9,170 nucleotides of DNA, from NCBI GenBank assembly GCA_041392125.1, contig JAWKMR010000020.1, positions 1 to 9,170 of the forward strand, given 5' to 3'. This DNA is from Halomarinibacterium sp041392125 (lineage in GTDB: Bacteria; Bacteroidota; Bacteroidia; Flavobacteriales; Flavobacteriaceae). A program made the position numbers and the translations under genes. The notes under the pieces are model-generated. The model was not told where the DNA came from. It ran no database searches and saw only the letters and a program-made list of their open reading frames with translations. Position 1 is the stretch's first letter; every line of letters starts with the position of its first letter. Of this stretch, positions 1 through 6,311 are shown piece after piece.

Positions 1-882
1 AATTAAATTTTCTGAATAGTATGCATTGGATAGCTTTGGCGCAAGAATGGAATCTACCGCCTGTAATGAAAAGCTAACCACTGTCGCAATTTTTAAAGCA
101 ACACTATACATCCCAACAACATTACTTTCTTCATAAATACCTAATACTACCGTGTCTGTCCACCCCAACATAACAATCATTGATGCAGATAAAAACATGG
201 GAAAAGAATCCTTTAGAAAAGAGGAAACTTTGTAATGCGTTTGATTGGTAAAAGGATGCAAATGTTTTTTTAGATACCAAACGGAAATAACAAATAAAGC
301 TCCTATGGCAAGGGTGTGCGCTGCCACTGTTATAATAGGATCTCTTTTCCATAACCAAACTAAGAGACCAAAAAATAACAAGGTAAAAATGAAGCGACCC
401 CCATTGAATAAAAAAGCGTAGAGAGTATTCATTCTAAGGCCTCTAAAAACTGAGGCATTTATCAACATTAAAGTATAAAGTACAATGCAGGGTGCTGTCC
501 ATTGCAGAAAAGGAACTAATTCAGGGTCTTTAAAAATATGGGTGCTAATCCAAGGGGAAAAGACAAAAAGAACTATTCCCAAAAGGACTGCTCCTCCTAA
601 AAAAAAAGGATACGCTTTAATAAATAATCCTTTGGCATTGCTAAAATTGTTTTCAATGGCAAAGATCTTCACAAAATTTACATCGGCTCCTAAAATACAA
701 ATCAACGATGCAATCATAAGCACCGAAAAACTTAAAGAGATTCTCCCTTGTGTTTCGGCTCCAAAAAAACGAACAGTGTAATACACAAAAAGATACCCGG
801 CAATAAAGCCTAAAATTCTTAAAAAAAGAGCCGTTCCACCTTTTTTTAAAATTTCCGAAAAATCATCTCCTATGCGTATCAC
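1..882 (-). CDS. Wzx-type polysaccharide flippase (MOP superfamily), 3' part missing
   Basis: This is probably an inner-membrane flippase that moves undecaprenyl-linked oligosaccharide units to the periplasmic face. I translated the minus strand by hand and found 294 uninterrupted codons running off the left edge. Full members usually have about 430-500 residues, so roughly the last third is missing. The N-terminus has the usual pattern of a short amphipathic lead, a hydrophobic helix at about residues 18-37, the conserved FFGAETQGRISL turn at 39-50, and a second helix to about 66. More hydrophobic stretches follow at about 91-113 and 155-180, with others beyond. The only conventional start in frame is GTG at 880-882. 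Upstream the frame has no ATG, GTG or TTG before a stop at 949-951. The gene begins 14 bases after wecB stops, so it is in the same operon. A run of nine T (coding strand) falls at codons 92-95. The family is clear; the substrate is not. Confidence 0.85.
   Translation of the reverse strand, partial: MIRIGDDFSEILKKGGTALFLRILGFIAGYLFVYYTVRFFGAETQGRISLSFSVLMIASLICILGADVNFVKIFAIENNFSNAKGLFIKAYPFFLGGAVLLGIVLFVFSPWISTHIFKDPELVPFLQWTAPCIVLYTLMLINASVFRGLRMNTLYAFLFNGGRFIFTLLFFGLLVWLWKRDPIITVAAHTLAIGALFVISVWYLKKHLHPFTNQTHYKVSSFLKDSFPMFLSASMIVMLGWTDTVVLGIYEESNVVGMYSVALKIATVVSFSLQAVDSILAPKLSNAYYSENLI
599..607. repeat. Nine-base homopolymer (A9 on +, T9 in coding strand)
   Basis: This is an uninterrupted run of nine A on the plus strand inside the flippase gene, reading Pro-Phe-Phe-Leu at codons 92-95. 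The frame is intact as sequenced. A run of this length can undergo replication slippage, which would truncate the protein. One sequence cannot show whether it varies. Confidence 0.6.
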
Positions 883-896
883 TATTTTGAATTTCT

Positions 897-2042
897 CTAA
901 GGCAATGGCCTTTCGTTCTGCAATCTGTTTACAAAGTCTACTATTCTTTCACAAGCCTTTCCATCTCCATAGGGATTATGTAATCGACTCATGGCTATGT
1001 ATTCGTCCTTATTTTTAAGAAGTTTCGTGGCTTCCAATACAATTTTTTCTTTGCTCGTCCCCACTAATTTTACGGTCCCTGCTGAAACCGCTTCCGGCCT
1101 TTCCGTTGTTTCACGCATAACCAAAACGGGTTTTCCGAGACTAGGTGCTTCTTCTTGCACCCCACCACTATCTGTGATAATTAGGTAAGAAATATTCATT
1201 AACCAAACAAATGCAGGGTAACTTAAAGGCGGAATAAGTAAAATATTATCTATGTTATTCAACAATTTGTAAACCGGTTTCTGAACATTGGGGTTTAAGT
1301 GAACCGGATAGATTATTTGAACCTCAGGAAACCCTAGGGCAACTTCTTTTAAAGCGCTACATATATCTATAAACCCTTGTCCATGATTTTCCCTTCGATG
1401 CCCAGTAACTAATATAATTTTAGCGTTTGGTTTTAAAGCCTTTTTCAATTCGGAAATTTCTACGTCTTCAAAACTTGATGATGTTACCTTTTTTACACTA
1501 TAATTTAGCGCATCAATAACAGTATTCCCAGTAACTAAAATTTGATTCTTCTTTATGTTTTCTAAAACTAGGTTCTCCTTGGACTTTTCTGTAGGAGCAA
1601 AATGATAGTCACAAACTCTTCCGGCTATAGATCTATTTATTTCTTCTGGGAATGGTGCCCATTTGTTATGCGTACGCAACCCGGCTTCTACATGACAAAT
1701 TTTGGCACCTGAGTAAAATGCAGCAATACTTGCCGCCATAGTTGTCGTTGTGTCTCCATGCACATATACATAATCTGGCTTAAATTCTTCCAAGACGGGC
1801 TGAAGCCCTGTTATTATATTAGCTGTAAGCTGATAAAGGTTTTGGTCGGGTTTCATTAAATCCAAGTCATAATCTGGAATAATTTCAAAAAAATCCAAAA
1901 CCTGATCCAGCATTTCACGGTGTTGCGCCGTAATACATACTTTGGTGTTAAATTGTTCTGTGCGAGATTTAAACGCCTTAACCAAAGGAGCCATTTTTAT
2001 AGCTTCCGGTCGCGTACCAAATATGATAAGGTTTGATAGCAT
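897..2042 (-). CDS. wecB: UDP-N-acetylglucosamine 2-epimerase (non-hydrolysing)
   Basis: This cytoplasmic enzyme interconverts UDP-GlcNAc and UDP-ManNAc, supplying ManNAc-type residues for surface polysaccharide. The 381-residue length is normal for the family. Visible signatures are GTRPEAIKMAPL at 9-20, HGDTTT at 95-100, HVEAGLRT at 117-124, FPEEINR at 131-137, TGHRREN at 213-219, and the UDP-binding DSGGVQEEAPSLGKP at 291-305. By motif position, Asp97, Glu119, Glu133 and His215 match the catalytic and active-site residues known from E. coli WecB. The start is ATG at 2040-2042, a few residues before the first strand, as usual. No clear Shine-Dalgarno site precedes it. The gene lies 11 bases after the Wzz-like gene and 14 bases before the flippase. 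No WecC-like UDP-ManNAc dehydrogenase is in the window, so the final sugar (ManNAc, ManNAcA or another derivative) cannot be read from here. Confidence 0.95.
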   Translation of the reverse strand: MLSNLIIFGTRPEAIKMAPLVKAFKSRTEQFNTKVCITAQHREMLDQVLDFFEIIPDYDLDLMKPDQNLYQLTANIITGLQPVLEEFKPDYVYVHGDTTTTMAASIAAFYSGAKICHVEAGLRTHNKWAPFPEEINRSIAGRVCDYHFAPTEKSKENLVLENIKKNQILVTGNTVIDALNYSVKKVTSSSFEDVEISELKKALKPNAKIILVTGHRRENHGQGFIDICSALKEVALGFPEVQIIYPVHLNPNVQKPVYKLLNNIDNILLIPPLSYPAFVWLMNISYLIITDSGGVQEEAPSLGKPVLVMRETTERPEAVSAGTVKLVGTSKEKIVLEATKLLKNKDEYIAMSRLHNPYGDGKACERIVDFVNRLQNERPLP

Positions 2043-2053
2043 GGGGCGACTTT

Positions 2054-3025
2054 TTATTGCTCCATAGCAATTTTCTTCATATATCGATAAATGTGTCTAA
2101 CCCAAGAGATTAGAAAAAATAGAAAAACAAATATAAAAGGGTAAATTATTGCTTTTTTTCCTAAAAGGCCACTATCCATTTCATAGACCCCTTCATTGCT
2201 AATCTTTACAATGGCATTGTCTGCATAGACCAAATCTTCGTTCAATTCTTGGTTTTGTTTCATCAATTCAATTTTGGTTTCCAAGACTGTTGAAATATTA
2301 AAGTTTTTATCTACAACATATATTTGCTCATTGGGCGATGGGAGTGGCTGTGTTTTATTATAGGTAGTAAGGACTGAATCGATCTGGGCCAAGGTGTTTT
2401 TATTTCCCTCCAATCTTTCTATAATGGTTTCCTTCCCAATGGTTCCTACTCGTTTAATTAATTCTTGATTATTTAAGTAGTTAATAATCTTATTAATTGT
2501 CTGGTCGTTAGCAATATTATCTAGTGTAAGAAGAATCGTATGATATTTATAGGAAGAATTAAACGAGTTTACCTTTTCCTCATTTTCTTCAAATTCAATA
2601 TACCGAAGCAAGGCGTCTAGGTTTCGATCGTTGGGATCGTATTTCTCTGTAATATCATTGAAGCTTACAATGGGTAGCACTTCAATTTTCTTAATTTCAA
2701 CCGTATCTTTATTAAATCCATTCTTTTCTAAAAAAACAGAATCTTTTTGTTTGGATTTTTCTTGAAGAATCTCTAGTGCATTATAGGTATACTCCCCGGT
2801 ATTAAAATTAGTTCGGATAACTACTTTTGCTTCTTTTGGGGCTTTCTCAAACATTTGGGAAAAATATCCTAATCCAAATCCAACAACAATGAGTATTGCT
2901 ATTATAAGCCAATTTCGTAAGGCAAAATTTATGGCATTAAAACATGTAGTCAAAAAGCTGTTCTTGGCTTTTTTAAGGCCATCAAACAAAGAGCCTAAAT
3001 CTATTTCATCTTGATTTGTATTCAT
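2054..3025 (-). CDS. Wzz-like two-pass membrane protein (polysaccharide co-polymerase type)
   Basis: This 323-residue protein has one hydrophobic helix near the N-terminus (about 39-56) and one near the C-terminus (about 292-309). Between them is a polar, probably periplasmic domain of about 235 residues with helical and coiled-coil-prone stretches, such as the Asn/Gln/Glu-rich segment at about 255-275. This is the topology of polysaccharide co-polymerases (Wzz family), which set chain length. The opening, roughly MNTNQDEIDLGSLF, matches my memory of Wzz-like proteins in flavobacterial polysaccharide loci. I do not see the proline-rich motif that usually precedes the second helix in classical Wzz, only one Pro inside the helix (296). 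There is no Walker motif, so it is not a Wzc-type kinase. It lies 14 bases after rfbD and 11 bases before wecB. The start is ATG at 3023-3025. The assignment rests on topology and context more than on motifs. Confidence 0.65.
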   Translation of the reverse strand: MNTNQDEIDLGSLFDGLKKAKNSFLTTCFNAINFALRNWLIIAILIVVGFGLGYFSQMFEKAPKEAKVVIRTNFNTGEYTYNALEILQEKSKQKDSVFLEKNGFNKDTVEIKKIEVLPIVSFNDITEKYDPNDRNLDALLRYIEFEENEEKVNSFNSSYKYHTILLTLDNIANDQTINKIINYLNNQELIKRVGTIGKETIIERLEGNKNTLAQIDSVLTTYNKTQPLPSPNEQIYVVDKNFNISTVLETKIELMKQNQELNEDLVYADNAIVKISNEGVYEMDSGLLGKKAIIYPFIFVFLFFLISWVRHIYRYMKKIAMEQ

Positions 3026-3039
3026 TTCTTACTAATTCT

Positions 3040-3891
3040 CTAAATGTTATTTATACTATTTCTTAGACTTTCCCTCCATTCTGAAATGTTGTAATGAAAG
3101 GTTTTTTGAAGCTTCTCTATACTGAGAACACTATATTTTGGCCTTTTTGCAAAAGTAGGATAATTATCTGTTTTAACAATCTTTACTAATTTTAAATCTT
3201 TTGAGCTTGAGACAATTTCCTCAGCAAAATCAAACCAAGTTGCATTCCCTTTATTACTGAAATGATATACACCATAGCTACTTGTTTCAGAAGTAATTAT
3301 TGTGAGTAAAAAATTTGCTAAGTCATTTGCATTGGTAGGGCTTCCCCTTTGGTCGGTAGTTATTGTTAATGTGTCCTTTTCTTTCGCAAGTTTTAAAATA
3401 GATTTAAAAAAATTATGCCCAAACTGAGAATACAGCCAAGAGGTTCTAATAATAAAATACTTTTTACAGGTTTCCTGAATGTATTCTTCTCCTTTTAATT
3501 TTGAAGCTCCATACACATTGATTGGGTTTGTTTTATCGGTTTCCACATAGGGTGTACTCTTGTTTCCATCAAAAACATAATCTGTAGATATATGAAGTAA
3601 AATAATATGGTGTTTATAACATGCTTCCGCTAGATTCTTTACTCCTTCGGCATTCACCAAAAAAGCATTCTCTGGATCACTTTCTGCCTTTTCTACCTGG
3701 GTATATGCGGCTGTATTAATGCAAAAATCAAAGCTGTGGTGTTCAAAGAACGTTGCTACTTGGGTAGCATTTGTAATATTGAGCGCGTTTTTATCAACAA
3801 AGCGAAAGTCTATTTCGGAAAATTCTTTAGCGGCTTCTTTAATACAATTGCCTAATTGTCCATTGGCTCCGGTGACCAAAACTTTTTTCAT
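3040..3891 (-). CDS. rfbD: dTDP-4-dehydrorhamnose reductase
   Basis: This is the last enzyme of dTDP-L-rhamnose synthesis, reducing dTDP-4-keto-L-rhamnose with NAD(P)H in the cytoplasm. It is a short-chain dehydrogenase/reductase of the RmlD type, 283 residues, close to the usual 280-300. The nucleotide-binding motif TGANGQLG is at 7-14. STDYVFDG at 102-109 carries the active-site Thr103, and YGASK at 127-131 supplies the catalytic Tyr127 and Lys131. The conserved segment NTAAYTQVEKAE is at 59-70. The start is ATG at 3889-3891 and overlaps the rfbC stop by four bases (ATGA), which points to coupled translation. The stop is TAG at 3040-3042. No missing key residue or frame break was seen. Confidence 0.96.
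   Translation of the reverse strand: MKKVLVTGANGQLGNCIKEAAKEFSEIDFRFVDKNALNITNATQVATFFEHHSFDFCINTAAYTQVEKAESDPENAFLVNAEGVKNLAEACYKHHIILLHISTDYVFDGNKSTPYVETDKTNPINVYGASKLKGEEYIQETCKKYFIIRTSWLYSQFGHNFFKSILKLAKEKDTLTITTDQRGSPTNANDLANFLLTIITSETSSYGVYHFSNKGNATWFDFAEEIVSSSKDLKLVKIVKTDNYPTFAKRPKYSVLSIEKLQKTFHYNISEWRESLRNSINNI
3888..3891 (-). other. rfbC/rfbD ATGA stop-start overlap
   Basis: The TGA stop of rfbC (3888-3890) and the ATG start of rfbD (3889-3891) share bases as ATGA on the minus strand. Such overlaps commonly let a terminating ribosome restart on the next gene, here keeping the epimerase and reductase in step. Confidence 0.85.
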
Positions 3892-4433
3892 TGTATTATC
3901 TCATTGAAAGAGGGAAGGGCTCTGTCTTTTTCTGAAATTATTAATTCCTCCTTGGCAAGATGCCAGTTAAGATTGAGGGTTGCGTCATTGTAGATAATCC
4001 CGCTTTCGGAGGTCTTATCATAAAAATTATCGCATTTATAACAAAAAATAGATGTTTCAGAAAGTGTTACAAACCCATGAGCAAATCCTTTTGGGACAAA
4101 TAATTGTAAGCCATTTTCGGCGGTAAGTTCTAATGCAAATGATTTTCCGAAGGTTTCAGAATCTTTCCTAAGGTCCACCACAATATCTAAAACACATCCT
4201 AAAGCAACTCGAACCAGCTTGGCTTGTGCCATCATTCCTTTCTGAAAATGTAATCCTCGCAATACGCCATATTTTGAAACCGACTGGTTATCTTGTACAA
4301 AGTTTATGTTTAACCCGGTGGCTTCTACAAATAATTTATGATTATATGTTTCTGAAAAAATTCCGCGCTTATCTTCAAAAACACTTGGTTTCAGGTAAAA
4401 ACAATCTTTTAATGAACTTTGAACAACTTCCAC
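3888..4433 (-). CDS. rfbC: dTDP-4-dehydrorhamnose 3,5-epimerase
   Basis: This is the third step of dTDP-L-rhamnose synthesis: it epimerises C3 and C5 of dTDP-4-keto-6-deoxyglucose. It is a small cupin-fold enzyme of 181 residues, the normal size. Visible signatures are VFEDKRGIFSETYN at 18-31, GVLRGLHFQKG at 56-66 with the catalytic His62, VDLRKDSETFGK at 86-97, VPKGFAHGF at 113-121, Tyr132 in the CYKCDNFY segment, and SEKDRALP at 167-174, whose Asp170 would complete the His-Asp pair. The start is GTG at 4431-4433. It is forced, because the frame upstream reads only Thr-Lys before a TAG at 4440-4442. Only one base separates it from the rfbA stop, so translation very likely depends on ribosomes finishing rfbA. 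The 3' end overlaps rfbD by four bases. Confidence 0.95.
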   Translation of the reverse strand: MEVVQSSLKDCFYLKPSVFEDKRGIFSETYNHKLFVEATGLNINFVQDNQSVSKYGVLRGLHFQKGMMAQAKLVRVALGCVLDIVVDLRKDSETFGKSFALELTAENGLQLFVPKGFAHGFVTLSETSIFCYKCDNFYDKTSESGIIYNDATLNLNWHLAKEELIISEKDRALPSFNEIIQ

Positions 4434-4434
4434 T

Positions 4435-5292
4435 TTAGTCTAATTTCATTAAATGATTCCCATAACCACTTTTTAAAAGAGGTTTTGCGAGTGCTATTAA
4501 CTGTTCTTTTGAAATATATCCCATTTCATAAGCTGCTTCTTCAATGGCTCCAATTTTTAGGCCTTGGCGTTCTTCAATAACCTCCACAAATTGTGCTGCT
4601 TGCATGAGCGATGCAAACGTCCCTGTATCTAGCCAGGCTGTTCCTTTATCTAGTTTACTTACGCTAAGGTTCCCTTGCTTTAAATACACATTATTTACAT
4701 CTGTAATTTCTAGTTCGCCTCTGTGGCTAGGTTTTATATTTTTAGCAATTTCTACAACGGTGTTATCGTAAAAGTAGATTCCCGGTACGGCATAATTACT
4801 TTTTGGGTGGGTGGGTTTTTCTTCAATAGAAAGTGCTTTTCCTTGCTTGTCAAATTCTACCACACCATATCGTTCCGGATCATGAACATGGTAGGCATAA
4901 ATAATACCTCCGTTAGGGTTGTTATTAGCTTGCAATAATTCCTTTAACCCAGAGCCATAAAAAATATTATCTCCTAAAATAAGTGCTACTTTATCATTGC
5001 CAATAAAGGATTCTCCAATTATAAAAGCTTCGGCCAAGCCATTAGGCCTTTCTTGTACAGTATACTGAAAATTGCAGCCATATTTTTTTCCATCTCCTAA
5101 TAGTTTTTTGAAAAGCGGGAGGTCTTCTGGTGTAGATATAATCAATATCTCGCGGATTCCTGAGTACATAAGTGTAGACAAAGGATAATATATCATAGGC
5201 TTGTCATACACAGGCATTAATTGTTTGCTTACCGCTAATGTTAATGGGTGCAATCTCGTGCCAGAACCTCCTGCCAGTATAATTCCCTTCAT
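4435..5292 (-). CDS. rfbA: Glucose-1-phosphate thymidylyltransferase
   Basis: This is the first step of dTDP-L-rhamnose synthesis: it joins glucose-1-phosphate and dTTP into dTDP-glucose, releasing pyrophosphate. The 285 residues match the short RmlA class. The nucleotidyltransferase signature GGSGTRLHPLT is at 8-18, followed by the conserved SKQLMPVYDKPMIYYPLS at 22-39. The QERPNGLAEAF segment is at 80-90, and LGDNIFYGSGL at 106-116 holds the metal-binding Asp108. GAEIT-like and WLDTG elements appear further on (GELEITDVNN; TAWLDTGT). The start is ATG at 5290-5292, sharing four bases with the rfbB stop (ATGA). It ends with TAA at 4435-4437, one base before the GTG of rfbC. In other species the enzyme is feedback-inhibited by dTDP-rhamnose; that cannot be judged from this sequence. 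Confidence 0.96.
   Translation of the reverse strand: MKGIILAGGSGTRLHPLTLAVSKQLMPVYDKPMIYYPLSTLMYSGIREILIISTPEDLPLFKKLLGDGKKYGCNFQYTVQERPNGLAEAFIIGESFIGNDKVALILGDNIFYGSGLKELLQANNNPNGGIIYAYHVHDPERYGVVEFDKQGKALSIEEKPTHPKSNYAVPGIYFYDNTVVEIAKNIKPSHRGELEITDVNNVYLKQGNLSVSKLDKGTAWLDTGTFASLMQAAQFVEVIEERQGLKIGAIEEAAYEMGYISKEQLIALAKPLLKSGYGNHLMKLD
5289..5292 (-). other. rfbB/rfbA ATGA stop-start overlap
   Basis: The TGA stop of rfbB (5289-5291) overlaps the ATG start of rfbA (5290-5292) on the minus strand. It is the same arrangement as the rfbC/rfbD junction and suggests translational coupling within the rhamnose cassette. Confidence 0.85.
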
Positions 5293-6305
5293 AATCTGTT
5301 GGTGTTATTTAAATACCACATAATGGTCTTTTTTATACCTGTTTCAAAAGTTTCAGCAGCTTTCCATCCCAAATCTTTTTCAATTTTTGAAGCATCAATG
5401 GCATATCTAAAATCGTGACCCGGTCTATCCTTTACAAACGTTATTTGCTCTTTATAGGAATTTTGGGTGGGTTTTAACTCATCTAACAATTCACAAATAG
5501 CATGTGCAATGTACAAGTTTTTGCGTTCATTTCTTCCGCCAATGTTATAGGTTTCGCCCAACACTCCTTTATCGAGCGCCAACTTTATTCCTGCGCAATG
5601 ATCTTTTACATACAACCAATCCCTTACATTTTGACCATCTCCGTAAATAGGGATGGGTTCTCCAGAAATAGCTTTACGAATAATGGTTGGAATTAATTTT
5701 TCTTTATGCTGATTGGGTCCGTAATTATTAGAGCAATTTGTTGTAACTACCGGCAATCCGTAGGTATGGAAATAGCTTCTCACAATAAAATCGGAGGAAG
5801 CTTTGGAAGCACTATATGGGCTATTAGGTGCGTATGAGGTTTCTTCGGTAAAAAGTCCCGTTTCGCCTAAGGTGCCATACACCTCGTCTGTAGAAACATG
5901 TAAAAATCTTGCCCCCTTAAAAGCCTCTTTTAGCTGATTAGGCCCAGCCATCCACAATGTATAGGAGGCTTGTAATAACTGAAAAGTACCAACAATATTC
6001 GTTTCAATAAAAGCCGAAGGGCCTGTGATAGAATTATCTACGTGCGATTCTGCCGCAAAATGTACCACTTCTTGAAATTGATATTGGTGAAATAATTCCT
6101 CAAGTAACTTGGAATCGCAAATATCCCCTTGTACAAAATGATAGTTTGGATGTTCCTTGAAGGGTTCTAAATTCCGAAGATCTCCGGCATAGGTAAGTTT
6201 GTCTAATACAATCAGCTCATCGTCAAAATATTGTAGCATAAAATCTATGTAATTAGACCCTATGAAACCTGCTCCTCCGGTTATTAATACTTTCTTCTTC
6301 AACAA
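5289..6305 (-). CDS. rfbB: dTDP-glucose 4,6-dehydratase
   Basis: This is the second step of dTDP-L-rhamnose synthesis: NAD-dependent conversion of dTDP-glucose to dTDP-4-keto-6-deoxyglucose. It is an extended SDR enzyme of 338 residues, near the usual 340-360. The Rossmann motif GGAGFIGS is at 10-17. The catalytic Thr139-Asp140-Glu141 triad sits in HVSTDEVYG, with YSASK at 164-168 giving Tyr164 and Lys168. NCSNNYGPNQ at 190-199 and YGDGQNVRDWLYVKDH at 221-236 are typical of the family. The start is unusual. The frame opens at the stop of the preceding gene (TAA 6312-6314) and continues GTT-AAT-TTG-TTG, so the only starts that keep the Rossmann motif are TTG at 6303-6305 or 6300-6302. I chose the first. 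It therefore begins six bases after the upstream stop and overlaps rfbA by four bases. Confidence 0.95.
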   Translation of the reverse strand: MLKKKVLITGGAGFIGSNYIDFMLQYFDDELIVLDKLTYAGDLRNLEPFKEHPNYHFVQGDICDSKLLEELFHQYQFQEVVHFAAESHVDNSITGPSAFIETNIVGTFQLLQASYTLWMAGPNQLKEAFKGARFLHVSTDEVYGTLGETGLFTEETSYAPNSPYSASKASSDFIVRSYFHTYGLPVVTTNCSNNYGPNQHKEKLIPTIIRKAISGEPIPIYGDGQNVRDWLYVKDHCAGIKLALDKGVLGETYNIGGRNERKNLYIAHAICELLDELKPTQNSYKEQITFVKDRPGHDFRYAIDASKIEKDLGWKAAETFETGIKKTIMWYLNNTNRL

Positions 6306-6311
6306 ATTAAC

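Noticed and set aside
131..358. 75-codon minus-strand open frame
   Set aside because: It is an alternative frame within the flippase gene; the flippase frame is continuous through it with family-like sequence.
485..781. 98-codon plus-strand open frame
   Set aside because: It lies fully opposite the flippase gene, whose translation shows clear membrane helices and family motifs; this frame shows no recognisable domain.
846..866. ATG preceded by an AGGAG-like site near the flippase start
   Set aside because: The ATG at 864-866 is out of frame with the flippase and reaches a stop after six codons.
991..1188. 65-codon plus-strand open frame
   Set aside because: It is antisense to the conserved C-terminal UDP-binding region of wecB, which accounts for the sequence.
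3150..3157. A TACTTTTG match to the -7 consensus on the minus strand
   Set aside because: It lies deep inside rfbD, has no evident -33 partner, and a match this loose is expected by chance in AT-rich coding DNA.
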